From the NCBI RefSeq assembly GCF_022808715.1, contig NZ_JAKZKX010000005.1, forward strand, positions 124,001-188,000: a stretch of 64,000 bases of DNA, in the 5' to 3' direction. The notes beneath the pieces are model-generated. The model had not been told where the DNA came from and ran no database searches. It saw only the letters and a list, made by a program, of their open reading frames with translations. A program made the position numbers and the translations under genes. Of the stretch, positions 35,390 through 44,222 are shown in pieces. Position 1 is the stretch's first letter, and every line of letters begins with the position of its first letter. The DNA is from Fundidesulfovibrio agrisoli (GTDB taxonomy: Bacteria > Desulfobacterota > Desulfovibrionia > Desulfovibrionales > Desulfovibrionaceae).

Positions 35390-38256
35390 GGCGCGCCCTG
35401 GCGCTGCTCGCGCTCCTGCTGGCGGGACTGGCTGCGGTCGCGCCGTGCCGTGCCGCCGCTCCGGCCGAGGGCAAGCCCCTGGCCCTGCCGCCCGCGCTGT
35501 TCGGGGCGCGGAACCCGGGGGAGGGCGCCGCCGTGGAAGGCGAGATGCTTGGGCGCGTGGCCATGCGCAAGGTGAAGTACTCGCGCGTGCTGGCCCAGCG
35601 GGAGCTGCCCCTGCCCAGGCGCGGCAACGCCCCCACGGGCGCTCTCGAAGTGCTGGCTCTGGCCGGTGCGGATTCCGGCCTGCGCCTGGGCGACAGCAAC
35701 GAGGCCCGCCTGGATTACCTCACCGGCGACCCCGACCATCCCGGCCGCCTGGCCTTCTGGGCCGAGTTGGCCACGCCCGGCGGCGTGCGCTTCTACGCGG
35801 GCGACCCCCTGGAGACCGTGGACCGGCTGACCCCGCGGTGGGCCGACGGGGCCGGGCGCGACGCCGTGGACGTGGCCGGGGCGCGCTGGCTCTCCAAGGG
35901 CCTGCGCTATCAGCTTTCGCGCCTGCTGGACCGCGAGCCCGACGAGGACTGGCGCACCTCCCAGGACGGCCTCTCTGCCTTCGTGCAGCGCCGCTTCCGC
36001 AAGGACGTCACGGACGTGGGCGCGCTGGACGTGGTGCTGCTGCGCGGCCAGGACGTGCAGGTGAACCTGGTGGTCTCCCTGAAGCCGGACGGCTCGGGCA
36101 AGACCGTTCTGGACTGGTACGCCATCCCCAAGCGCCTCTTCGACCTGGGCGACGGCCGCGCCGTGCTGCGCCTGTACCTGGGCCGCCACCTGCGGGAGCT
36201 GGCCCCGGGCGTCGGCAAGGTCACGCTCAAGGAGCTGGCCTTGATGTTCTACAAGCAGAACGTGGAGGAGGTGGCCCAGGCCCGCAACGTGGAGAAGATC
36301 CTCTTCGTGCCTTCCGGGCTGGACCCGGCCTGGACCGCGACCCACGGCCTGCCGCGCCTGCTGCCCTCGCGCGCTAGGGAGCTGTTCCAGGGCAGGGGGG
36401 AGCTGGCCGCCAACCTGGAGGCGCTCTCCGGGGCCGGAACGGATGCGTCGATCAAGGGGTTCGGCCTGATCCAGTCCGCCCAGGATTCATCCCAGCCCTT
36501 CTCGCTGACCCTGGAGGCCGCGCGGCTGGCCAAGGTCGCCCCCCGGCGGGACGTGCCCGCCATCCTGGCCGCCACCGAGGAGCGCTGCCGCAGCTTCGGG
36601 GCCGCCTGCGACCCGGATTCGCCCAGGGGCTACGCCTCGCAGAGCCCCCTCTGGAGTCTGGATTTCCAGGCCCTGGCCGGCGGCCCCGGCGCGCGGGACG
36701 ACACGGCCGTGCGCCCAGCCCTGGCCGAGAATCTCTTCAAGGCCACGGGCAGGCTGGGCTTCAGCGGCGCGCCGGACGGCCTGGGCGTGGAATGCGCCGG
36801 CGATTCCGTCACGCTGGAGACGGGGACGGCCTTCACGCCCTCGCCAGCAACCGCCTACAGCCTCTGGCTGGAGCTGGGCAGACACCGCGCCGGGCTGGCC
36901 GGTGTCGAGGCCGAGGCCTGGGGCGGCGGGCGCAGCGTGCGCGTGGCCGTGAAGCCGGGCTTCCCGGCGGTGTTCCCCGAGTTGCCGCCCAAGGTCGAGG
37001 GTGTGCGTCTGATCTTCACCGGCGCGGGTTCGCCCGGGGGGCAGGACTTCGGCTTCACCCTGCGTAGGGCGGCGCTGCACGCCCAGAACACGGCCGCCCC
37101 ACACGAGGGCCTGTTCGAGGCCCGCTACCTTTTCGACGAGGCCCTGGAGCCCGCCGTGGACGCGCAGCCGGACGGCTCCGTGCGCCTTGGGCTCACCGGC
37201 CCGGCGTTCGCCCCGCAGTGGCTGGTGCTGGACGTGACAGCCGCGCCCTGGACCGTGAACGATCCCGCGCCCAGGCTGGAGCTTGCCTTCGGCTCCAAGA
37301 AGGCCTCGGTGCCCCTGGCTTCGCCCAGCTCGCGCCTGGCGCTCTATCTGCCCGCGCTGCTGGGGCCGCAATCACCCGCCGCATTGGCCGCAGCATGGCC
37401 CGCCGTGAGCGTCACCTTGAGCGGCGGCGCTCCTCACGGAGCCGGGGGCGGCACTTGGAAGTGCACCCGCGCCGTGCTCTCCGGGCAGCGCCTGACCACC
37501 TGGCCCCAGGTGCTGGGCGGCGAACCCCTGCTGGACCTGGCCGGGGCCGCTCGCGGCCTGGAGGGTCTGGACGCCTCCGGCGCGGCGGACATGGCCGCCG
37601 CGGCCGTGTGGCTGCCCATGGGCAAGGCCGGGCTCTCCCCGGCTTCCGGGCCGCTGCGCTTCCTGCGCAACCCCTGGCTCGAGGTCGAGGCCCTGATGCT
37701 TGCCGACGCGTCCGGCCCCGAACTCTCCACCCTGGCCCGCGCCCCGGAATCCGGCGGCGGGGCGGGGTCCGGACGCAGCGCCAAGTGGCTCTACGCCCTG
37801 GCCCTGCTGCCTATGGCCGGGCTCGTCTGGCTGGCTGCCCGCAAGGGTCTGCTTGCCGCCGGGCTCGCTAGCGCGCGGCGCTGGCTCGACGGGCCTGCCC
37901 AGGGCAAGGCTTCGCTTCGCGCGTGGCTGCTGCTCGCCGGATTGTGCCTGGCCGCCGCCCTGGCGGGCGGGCCGAAGCTCGCGCAAGGCATCGGCATGCT
38001 GGGCTCCACCCTGGCGGTGCCGCTCTGGCGGGCCTGCCGCCCGGCCCTGGCCCGGCGCTGGCCGCGCCTTGCCAGCACCTCAGGGATTCATTATTGCTCC
38101 GGCTTCCTGGCCTTGTCGGCTCTTGCGGCGCTCATCCGCCTGACCGGGCTGGCCCCCGTGTCCGAGCTCTTTGGCCTGTGCGGCCTGTGGCTCTTCATCG
38201 CGGCCCTGCTCGGGCCGTCCACATCCAGTCCGTCACGCACCGGGGGAGCTTCGTGA
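35386..38256 (+). CDS. Very large exported protein with C-terminal membrane helices, unknown
   Basis: The 956-residue product has a signal peptide (hydrophobic core, ARA-type end near residue 24). About 780 residues of beta-rich, presumably periplasmic sequence follow, without recognisable catalytic motifs, and then four or so C-terminal helices (YALALLPMAGLVWLAARKG, AWLLLAGLCLAAALAGG, and GLWLFIAALLG near the end). Local beta segments such as VSLKPDGSGKTVLDWYAIP and TYSLWLELGRH-like stretches would fit carbohydrate-binding or jelly-roll domains, but this is a guess. ATGA overlaps tie it to the DUF2079 gene and to the flippase. Confidence 0.7.
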   Translation: MRRALALLALLLAGLAAVAPCRAAAPAEGKPLALPPALFGARNPGEGAAVEGEMLGRVAMRKVKYSRVLAQRELPLPRRGNAPTGALEVLALAGADSGLRLGDSNEARLDYLTGDPDHPGRLAFWAELATPGGVRFYAGDPLETVDRLTPRWADGAGRDAVDVAGARWLSKGLRYQLSRLLDREPDEDWRTSQDGLSAFVQRRFRKDVTDVGALDVVLLRGQDVQVNLVVSLKPDGSGKTVLDWYAIPKRLFDLGDGRAVLRLYLGRHLRELAPGVGKVTLKELALMFYKQNVEEVAQARNVEKILFVPSGLDPAWTATHGLPRLLPSRARELFQGRGELAANLEALSGAGTDASIKGFGLIQSAQDSSQPFSLTLEAARLAKVAPRRDVPAILAATEERCRSFGAACDPDSPRGYASQSPLWSLDFQALAGGPGARDDTAVRPALAENLFKATGRLGFSGAPDGLGVECAGDSVTLETGTAFTPSPATAYSLWLELGRHRAGLAGVEAEAWGGGRSVRVAVKPGFPAVFPELPPKVEGVRLIFTGAGSPGGQDFGFTLRRAALHAQNTAAPHEGLFEARYLFDEALEPAVDAQPDGSVRLGLTGPAFAPQWLVLDVTAAPWTVNDPAPRLELAFGSKKASVPLASPSSRLALYLPALLGPQSPAALAAAWPAVSVTLSGGAPHGAGGGTWKCTRAVLSGQRLTTWPQVLGGEPLLDLAGAARGLEGLDASGAADMAAAAVWLPMGKAGLSPASGPLRFLRNPWLEVEALMLADASGPELSTLARAPESGGGAGSGRSAKWLYALALLPMAGLVWLAARKGLLAAGLASARRWLDGPAQGKASLRAWLLLAGLCLAAALAGGPKLAQGIGMLGSTLAVPLWRACRPALARRWPRLASTSGIHYCSGFLALSALAALIRLTGLAPVSELFGLCGLWLFIAALLGPSTSSPSRTGGAS

Positions 38257-39497
38257 AACGTTTCCTGCAACAGAATTTCATCATCCTCGTGCTCATGAAC
38301 TCGGGCAACGTGTTCAACTACCTGTTCCAGCTCACCGCCGGACGGGCCATGACGCCCGACGAGTTCGGCAGCTTCAACGCGCTCAACTCCATGCTCTCCA
38401 TCATCGCCGCGCCCATGGCCATCGTGCCGCTCATCATGGCCCGCTTCACGGCCGGGTTCGCGCTGGAGGGAATGGGCCGGGTGCGCGGGCTGTTCAACCA
38501 GGCCGCGAAGTTCGCCCTGGCCGCCGCCGTGGTGGTGGGCGTGCTCGGGCTGCTGGCCGGGCCCCTGATGCGCGATTTCCTGCATTTCACCGAGATGGGG
38601 CCGATCTATGTCTCCGTGGGCATGCTGGTGGTGCTCCTGCTCATGCCCGTGCCCTGGGGCATGCTCCAGGGGATGCAGCGCTTCACGGGCTACGGCGTGT
38701 CCGGGGCCAGCAACGCCTGCCTGCGCTTCGTGGCCAGCCTGGGGCTGCTCACGGCGCTGGGCTGGGGCGTCTCCGGCGCGGTGCTCTGCGGCATCGTCGG
38801 CGCGGCCGCCCAGACGGCCCTGGCCATGTTCTTCCTCAAGGATCTGCTGCGCGTGCCCGCCACGCCGCTGCCCGCGGGCTTCCACCGCGAGGTGGGCCGC
38901 TACGCCCTGGGCATGATCGTCAGCTCGGTGGTTGGCATGTGCCTGAACAACCTGGACCTCATCCTGGTGCGCCACTTCTGCCCCGGCTCCGAGGCCGGGC
39001 TCTACGCCACGGCGGCCATCCTGGGGCGCATCGCCTTCTTCGGCCCCTCCGTGCTGGTGAGCGTGCTCTTCACCGAGGCCGCCTCGGCCAAGGCGCGCGG
39101 CCAGGAGGACAACAAGAGCCTCTGGACCTCCACGGGCATGACCCTGCTGCTGGGCGGCGGGTACGCCCTGGTCTGCTTCCTGGCTTCCAAGCTGGTGGTC
39201 ACGCTTCTCTTCGGAGCGCAGTACGAGGCCGCCGGGCCGCTGCTGGCCGTGATCGCCGTGGCCATGGCCATGCTGGCCACGGCCAACGTGTTCTTCGTCT
39301 ATTCCCAGGCCCGGGGCGAATTCGGCTTCATGTGGCTGCAGGGCGCCGGCGTGGCGATCTTCGCGGCGCTGGCCCTGCTCTACCACGAGAGCGCCATGCA
39401 GGTGGCCAGGATGCTCCTTATCTCCATGGCCTTCATCCTCGCCTCCACCCTGGTCTGGTTCGGGCTCAAGTCCCGCAAGCCGCGCCCGGCGCTTTAA
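38253..39497 (+). CDS. Oligosaccharide flippase, Wzx/MATE-type
   Basis: The 414-residue membrane protein has about twelve helices and typical MVF/PST flippase stretches (SGNVFNYLFQLTAGRAMTPDEFGSFNALNS at the start, NNLDLILVRHFCPGSEAGLYATAAILGR in the middle). It likely flips a lipid-linked sugar across the inner membrane. GTG at 38253 (with GGGGGAG six bases upstream) overlaps the previous stop. It closes the block of large membrane proteins. Confidence 0.85.
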   Translation: MKRFLQQNFIILVLMNSGNVFNYLFQLTAGRAMTPDEFGSFNALNSMLSIIAAPMAIVPLIMARFTAGFALEGMGRVRGLFNQAAKFALAAAVVVGVLGLLAGPLMRDFLHFTEMGPIYVSVGMLVVLLLMPVPWGMLQGMQRFTGYGVSGASNACLRFVASLGLLTALGWGVSGAVLCGIVGAAAQTALAMFFLKDLLRVPATPLPAGFHREVGRYALGMIVSSVVGMCLNNLDLILVRHFCPGSEAGLYATAAILGRIAFFGPSVLVSVLFTEAASAKARGQEDNKSLWTSTGMTLLLGGGYALVCFLASKLVVTLLFGAQYEAAGPLLAVIAVAMAMLATANVFFVYSQARGEFGFMWLQGAGVAIFAALALLYHESAMQVARMLLISMAFILASTLVWFGLKSRKPRPAL

Positions 39498-39507
39498 GGA
39501 GCATGCC

Positions 39508-40089
39508 ATGAAATCTTCCGCAGCCGCCTTCTACGAGTCCCTGCGCGCCCTCACCCGCGAGATCGTCTACACCGACGCCTCGGGCCGGACACTCACCCTG
39601 GAGGAGGGCATCGAGGCCGCCGCCGCCTGGATCGTGGAACGCACCGCGGCCGGGGGCAAGCTCATGTTCGTGGGCAACGGGGCCTCGGCGGCCATCTCCT
39701 CCCACATGGGCACCGACTTCTGGAAGGCCGGGGGCATGCGCGCCATGGCCTTCAACGACATCGCCGGGCTGACCTGCATCGGCAACGACTTCGGCTACCC
39801 CCACCTGTTCGAGAAGCCCGTGGAGATGTTCGCGGACCCCGGCGACATCCTGGTGTGCATCAGCTCAAGCGGCCGCTCCGAGAATGTGCTGCTGGGCGCG
39901 AAGGCCGCCAGGGCCAAAGGCGCGGGGGTGCTGACGCTCACCGGCTTCAAGGCCGACAACCCCCTGCGCGCCATGGGCGACGCCAACTTCTACGTGCCCG
40001 TGGAGGCGTATGGGCCTGTGGAGGTGCTGCACCACTCGGTGTGCCACTGCCTGCTGGATACCATCGTGGCGTCCAAGGGGCGGAGGTAG
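39508..40089 (+). CDS. SIS-domain sugar isomerase, GmhA-like
   Basis: The 193-residue protein is a single SIS domain: LMFVGNGASAAISSHMGTDFWKAGG near residue 52 (phosphate-binding Ser/Asn), GNDFGYPHLFEKPVEMF, SSSGRSENVLLGA, and a C-terminal VLHHSVCHCLLD helix. GmhA isomerises sedoheptulose-7-phosphate for heptose synthesis. The GASAAISSH motif differs from the GGSAADAQH of classical GmhA, so another phospho-sugar is possible. AGGAG lies upstream of the ATG. It fits the glycan cluster. Confidence 0.85.
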   Translation: MKSSAAAFYESLRALTREIVYTDASGRTLTLEEGIEAAAAWIVERTAAGGKLMFVGNGASAAISSHMGTDFWKAGGMRAMAFNDIAGLTCIGNDFGYPHLFEKPVEMFADPGDILVCISSSGRSENVLLGAKAARAKGAGVLTLTGFKADNPLRAMGDANFYVPVEAYGPVEVLHHSVCHCLLDTIVASKGRR

Positions 40090-40141
40090 GCGCGGGCGCA
40101 CCGGCCTCGCCGGGTGGTCTGAGAACTTCAGGGAGGCTGGC

Positions 40142-41461
40142 ATGAGCTATAGCGTGAAGGACATTTTGCGCCTGGAGGTGGCCCCCGCGCTGGGCTGCAC
40201 CGAGCCTGTGGCCGTGGCGCTCGCCGCCGCCGCGGCCGTCTCGCTGCTGCCCGGGAAAGCCTTCGACAGCCTGGACGTCTGGGTGGACCCCAATGTCTAC
40301 AAGAACGGCCTGGCCGTCTCCATCCCAGGCACGGGCGGCCTCTCCGGCCTGGATACCGCAGCCGCGCTGGGCGCTGCGGGGGGCGACCCGGCCCGCCGGC
40401 TCGAGGTTCTCGACACCCTGACGCCCCAGGCCCTGGACCAGGCCAAGGATCTGCTGGGCAGGGGCAAGGTGGGCCTGCACCTGCTTTCGGACAGGCGCGG
40501 CCTGCACGTGCGCGTGGAGGCCCGCAAAGGGAGTTCCGTGGCGGAGGCGGTCATCGAGCAGCACCACGACCATATCGTCTCGCTCTCCCTGGACGGCAAC
40601 CCCGTCGAGGACTCCCCCCTGCTCAGCGCCGGGCGCGGCGGGTCGGCAGGCGTGGCCGAACTCGAGGCCTGGCTCAAGGAGCTGCCCCTGGACCGGCTCA
40701 TCGACCTGGCGGATGAACTGGACGATGACGACATGGCCTTCCTGGAGGAAGGCGTGCGCCACAACATGGCCCTGGCCGATTACGGGCTCAAGCACGGACC
40801 CGGGCTGGGCGTTGGCAAGACCTTCGAGCGCCTGGTGCGCCAGAAGCTCATGCAGAAGGACATGTTCCTGGCCGCGCGCATGCTCACCTCCGCCGCTGCC
40901 GACGCCCGCATGGACGGCGTGAAGCTGCCCGCCATGAGCTCGGCCGGGAGCGGCAACCACGGGCTCACGGCGATCCTGCCCATCTGGGCCGTGAAGGACT
41001 ACGTGGAGTGCGACCACCACACCGTTCTCACAGCCATAGGCCTGAGCCATATCATCACCGCGTACGTGAAGTCCCACACGGGCAGGCTTTCGGCGGTCTG
41101 CGGCTGCTCCGTCGCGGCCGGGGCGGGGGCCACGGCCGGTGTGTCCTACCTGCTTGGGGGCGACGTGCACCACGTGGCCGGGGCCATCAAGAACCTCATG
41201 GAGGACCTGGCCGGGGTCGTCTGCGACGGGGCCAAGGCCGGGTGCGCCCTCAAACTGGCCACGGCGGCCGGGACCGCCGTGCAGGCGGCGCTTTTCTCGC
41301 TCCATGGGGTCAAGGTCAAGCCCACGGACGGCATCATCGACGCCTCCCCCGAGCAGACCATGCGCAACGTGGGGGCGCTCAGCACCGAAGGCATGATCGA
41401 GACCGACCGGACCATCCTCGACATCATGCTGGCGAAGCAAATCGCCGGCCTGGCCTACTAG
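40142..41461 (+). CDS. L-cysteine desulfidase family protein (UPF0597/CyuA-like)
   Basis: The 439-residue protein matches this family in length and shows the expected Fe-S ligands in GCTEPVAVALA (near residue 18), VCGCSVAAGAGATAG (near residue 320) and CDGAKAGCALK (near residue 360). Members break L-cysteine to pyruvate, ammonia and sulfide, and some act on serine or other substrates. GGGAGG lies just upstream of the ATG at 40142. It stands alone between the glycan cluster and a bidirectional terminator. Confidence 0.88.
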   Translation: MSYSVKDILRLEVAPALGCTEPVAVALAAAAAVSLLPGKAFDSLDVWVDPNVYKNGLAVSIPGTGGLSGLDTAAALGAAGGDPARRLEVLDTLTPQALDQAKDLLGRGKVGLHLLSDRRGLHVRVEARKGSSVAEAVIEQHHDHIVSLSLDGNPVEDSPLLSAGRGGSAGVAELEAWLKELPLDRLIDLADELDDDDMAFLEEGVRHNMALADYGLKHGPGLGVGKTFERLVRQKLMQKDMFLAARMLTSAAADARMDGVKLPAMSSAGSGNHGLTAILPIWAVKDYVECDHHTVLTAIGLSHIITAYVKSHTGRLSAVCGCSVAAGAGATAGVSYLLGGDVHHVAGAIKNLMEDLAGVVCDGAKAGCALKLATAAGTAVQAALFSLHGVKVKPTDGIIDASPEQTMRNVGALSTEGMIETDRTILDIMLAKQIAGLAY

Positions 41462-41520
41462 CGGGGCGGCCTCGAACAACACGCCTCACATAATGCGGAC
41501 GGCGTGCATGAACACAAACA

Positions 41521-41556
41521 AAGCCCCCCGGCGCGCGAGCGCCGGGGGGCTTTTCA
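41521..41556. terminator. Bidirectional rho-independent terminator
   Basis: A 14-bp stem (41521-41534 with 41539-41552), four-base loop and T4 tail, with A-rich sequence on the left, serve the desulfidase gene (plus) and the FMN dehydrogenase (minus). Confidence 0.9.
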
Positions 41557-41576
41557 GTCATTCAGGCTGAACAGGT

Positions 41577-42599
41577 TCAGCGGGCGGCGGTCAGGATGTC
41601 GCGGCTGACTTCGCGCACGTTGGCCGTGCCCGTGAGCAGCATGGCCGAGACCAGCTCCGAGCGCATTTTGTTCAAGAGCGCGGCCACGCCCTCGGCCCCG
41701 GCGCCGAACGCGCCCACGGCCATGGGCCTGCCTACCAGCGCCGCATCCGCGCCCAGGGCCAGCAGCTTCAGCACGTCGGAACCGGAGCGCACGCCGCCGT
41801 CCGCCAGGATCACGGCGCGGCCCTTGATCTTGTCCGCGATCGCCGGGAGCACCTCGGCCGCGCCGGGGGTGGAGTCCAGCACGCGCCCGCCGTGGTTGGA
41901 GACCACGATGGCGGCAGCGCCGGCGCCCACGGCCAGCTGGGCCTCGTCCGGGGTCATGACGCCCTTGACGATGAAGGGCAGGCTGGTGGCGGCCACGATC
42001 TCCTTGAGCTCCACGAAGGTCTTTGGGCCCACGGGCTGGCCCTTGAGGGCCATGGTGATGAGCCCCGCGCCGTCGATGTCCATGCCCACGGCCACGGCTC
42101 CGGCCTGCTCGGCCTGGCGGATGCGGGCGATGATCTCGCTCTGGGCCCTGGGCTTGATGAAGGGCACGCCCAGGCCGCCGTGCTTGGCGATGGCGGCCAC
42201 GCCGCCGTCGTACATGGCCGCGTCCGCGCCGTCGCCGGTCATGCCCATGGTCCCGGCGGCTTCGGTGCCCGCGATTATCATCTCGGAATAGACGTCCTCG
42301 GGGAGCTTGCCGCCCATGTTGTAGCTCACGCCGGTCATGGGCGCGGCCAGGATGGGCATGGAGAGCTTCCTGCCGAACAGGGTCAGGCTGGTGTCGGCCT
42401 CGCGCGCGCCGTGGATGGTGCGCATGTTCAGCCGCCAGTTCTTCAGGGCCTCCAGGTTGGCCATGAAGGCCGAACCCGTGCCCGAGCCGCCCATGCCGGG
42501 CACTTCCCCGGCGCAGGCCCTGCCGTCGCAGGCCGGGCAGACCCGGCAGTATCCCTTCATGTCCTCGCGCGCCTTTTTGCGCATGGCTGCCATATCCAT
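41577..42599 (-). CDS. FMN-dependent alpha-hydroxy acid dehydrogenase-like protein with N-terminal Cys cluster
   Basis: The 340-residue TIM-barrel flavoprotein has the FMN and catalytic segments ILAAPMTGVSYNMGG, PFIVKGVMTPDEAQLAVGAGAAAIVVSNHGGRVLDSTPG (catalytic His in SNHGGR, Arg) and ILADGGVRSGSDVLKLLALGADAALVGRPM. It lacks a membrane segment. The N-terminus has a Cys-rich YCRVCPACDGRACAG stretch near residue 17, not found in glycolate oxidase, that could bind a metal or Fe-S cluster. The ATG at 42599 follows GGAGG. It is 47 bases after the efflux gene and may share its transcript. Confidence 0.85.
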   Translation of the reverse strand: MDMAAMRKKAREDMKGYCRVCPACDGRACAGEVPGMGGSGTGSAFMANLEALKNWRLNMRTIHGAREADTSLTLFGRKLSMPILAAPMTGVSYNMGGKLPEDVYSEMIIAGTEAAGTMGMTGDGADAAMYDGGVAAIAKHGGLGVPFIKPRAQSEIIARIRQAEQAGAVAVGMDIDGAGLITMALKGQPVGPKTFVELKEIVAATSLPFIVKGVMTPDEAQLAVGAGAAAIVVSNHGGRVLDSTPGAAEVLPAIADKIKGRAVILADGGVRSGSDVLKLLALGADAALVGRPMAVGAFGAGAEGVAALLNKMRSELVSAMLLTGTANVREVSRDILTAAR

Positions 42600-42646
42600 A
42601 TGCGAAACCTCCGATGAGTCGTGGTTTGGGTGCGGAATCCGAATCC

Positions 42647-44218
42647 TCAGTGCATGGGCACGTTGCCGGCCGACTTGCGCCCGGCGCGCATGAGCGCCAC
42701 TCCGGGCAGGCAGCACAGGCATAGCACTCCAAGAAGCCTGAAGTTGTCAATATAGGCCATCATGCTGGCCTGCTGGGCGAGCATGGCCTGGAGCACGGCC
42801 AGGGCCTTCTGCTTGGCGGCGACGGGGTCGCCCAGCTGGCTCATGTAGGCCGAGATGTCGTGCAGGTAGCGCTGGAACAGGGGGCTTGTGGCGTTCAGGT
42901 TGCGGGCCAGCTCCGCCTGGTGGCTCTGGGCCCCGCGCGAGATCAGGGTGGTCACGGCGGAGATGCCGATGCTGCCCCCCAGGTTGCGCATCAGGTTGAA
43001 GATGCCCGAGGCGTTGCCCATCTGCTCGTTGTGCAGTCCGCCCATGGCCATGGTGGTCAAGGGCACGAAGATGATGCCCATGGCCAGGCCCATGGCCACG
43101 TTGGGCACGATGATGTCCGACATGGAGATGTCGAGGTTGATGCCCGCGAAGTGGAAGCAGACCAGGGCCAGGCCCGTGAAGCCGCAGCCGATGAACACCC
43201 GGCTGTCTATCTTGCCGATCATCTTGCCCACCAGCATCATGGCCATGACCGCGCCCACGCCGCGCGGGCTGATGGCCAGGCCGCTATCCAGGGCGGAGTA
43301 GCTCATCAGGCTCTGCAGGAACAGCGGCAGGAGCGACACGGAGCCGTAGAGCACCACGCCGAGTATGGTCATCATGAAGGTGCCGGCGGCGAAGTTGCGG
43401 TTCATGAGCACCCGAAGCTGCACGAGGGGCGACCTGGCCCGCAGCTCCCAGAGCACGAAGGCCAGCATGGAAAGGCCCGAGATCACGGAGAACCAGAGGA
43501 TCCAGGGGGTCTCGAACCAGTCCTCCTGCTGGCCCTTGTCCAGCACGATCTGGAGCGTGGCCAGCCACAGGGCCATGAGCGCGAAGCCCACGTAGTCCAC
43601 GCCGCCCGCCTTGGCCCGAGCCTTGGCCAGGTAGGGCGGATCCTCGATGAGGGAGTGGCACAACAGCATGGCCAGGGCCCCGAAGGGCAGGTTGACGTAG
43701 AAGATCCAGCGCCAGGAGTAGTTGTCCGTGATCCAGCCGCCCAGGGTCGGGCCGATGATGGGGGCCACCACCACGCCCAGGCCGAAGATGGCCATGCCCA
43801 CGCCGCGCTTCTCCGGCGGGAAGCTCTCCATGAGGATCGCCTGGGAGAGCGGCTGCAAGGCCCCACCCGCCGCGCCCTGCACCACGCGCCAGAACACCAG
43901 CGCGCCCATGCTGGTGGCCGCGCCGCAGACGGCCGAGGCCAGGGTGAACACGGCGACGCAGGCCAGCAGGAAGCGCTTGCGCCCGAAGCGCACCGCGAGC
44001 CAGCCCGTCATGGGCAGCACCACGGCGTTGGCCACCAGGTAGCTGGTGAGCACCCAGGTGGCCTCGTCCAGGGTGGAGGAGAGGTTGCCCGCCATGTAGG
44101 GCAGGGCCACGTTGGCCACCGAGGTGTCCAGCACCTCCAGGAACGTGGCCAGCATCACGGCCAGGGCGATGAGCCAGGGGCTGTGCTTGGGCCGCCAGGC
44201 GTCGGATTTGTGCGTCAT
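42647..44218 (-). CDS. MFS drug efflux transporter, DHA2/EmrB type
   Basis: The 523-residue protein has about 14 helices and the DHA2 signatures LATFLEVLDTSVANVALPYMAGNL (motif D1), LTGWLAVRFGRK (motif A), and GVVVAPIIGPTLGGWI (motif C). It pumps hydrophobic compounds by proton antiport. With the HlyD-type adaptor upstream it would form a tripartite efflux system; no outer-membrane TolC gene is in the window. It starts four bases after the adaptor stop. Confidence 0.93.
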   Translation of the reverse strand: MTHKSDAWRPKHSPWLIALAVMLATFLEVLDTSVANVALPYMAGNLSSTLDEATWVLTSYLVANAVVLPMTGWLAVRFGRKRFLLACVAVFTLASAVCGAATSMGALVFWRVVQGAAGGALQPLSQAILMESFPPEKRGVGMAIFGLGVVVAPIIGPTLGGWITDNYSWRWIFYVNLPFGALAMLLCHSLIEDPPYLAKARAKAGGVDYVGFALMALWLATLQIVLDKGQQEDWFETPWILWFSVISGLSMLAFVLWELRARSPLVQLRVLMNRNFAAGTFMMTILGVVLYGSVSLLPLFLQSLMSYSALDSGLAISPRGVGAVMAMMLVGKMIGKIDSRVFIGCGFTGLALVCFHFAGINLDISMSDIIVPNVAMGLAMGIIFVPLTTMAMGGLHNEQMGNASGIFNLMRNLGGSIGISAVTTLISRGAQSHQAELARNLNATSPLFQRYLHDISAYMSQLGDPVAAKQKALAVLQAMLAQQASMMAYIDNFRLLGVLCLCCLPGVALMRAGRKSAGNVPMH

Positions 44219-44222
44219 GGGC

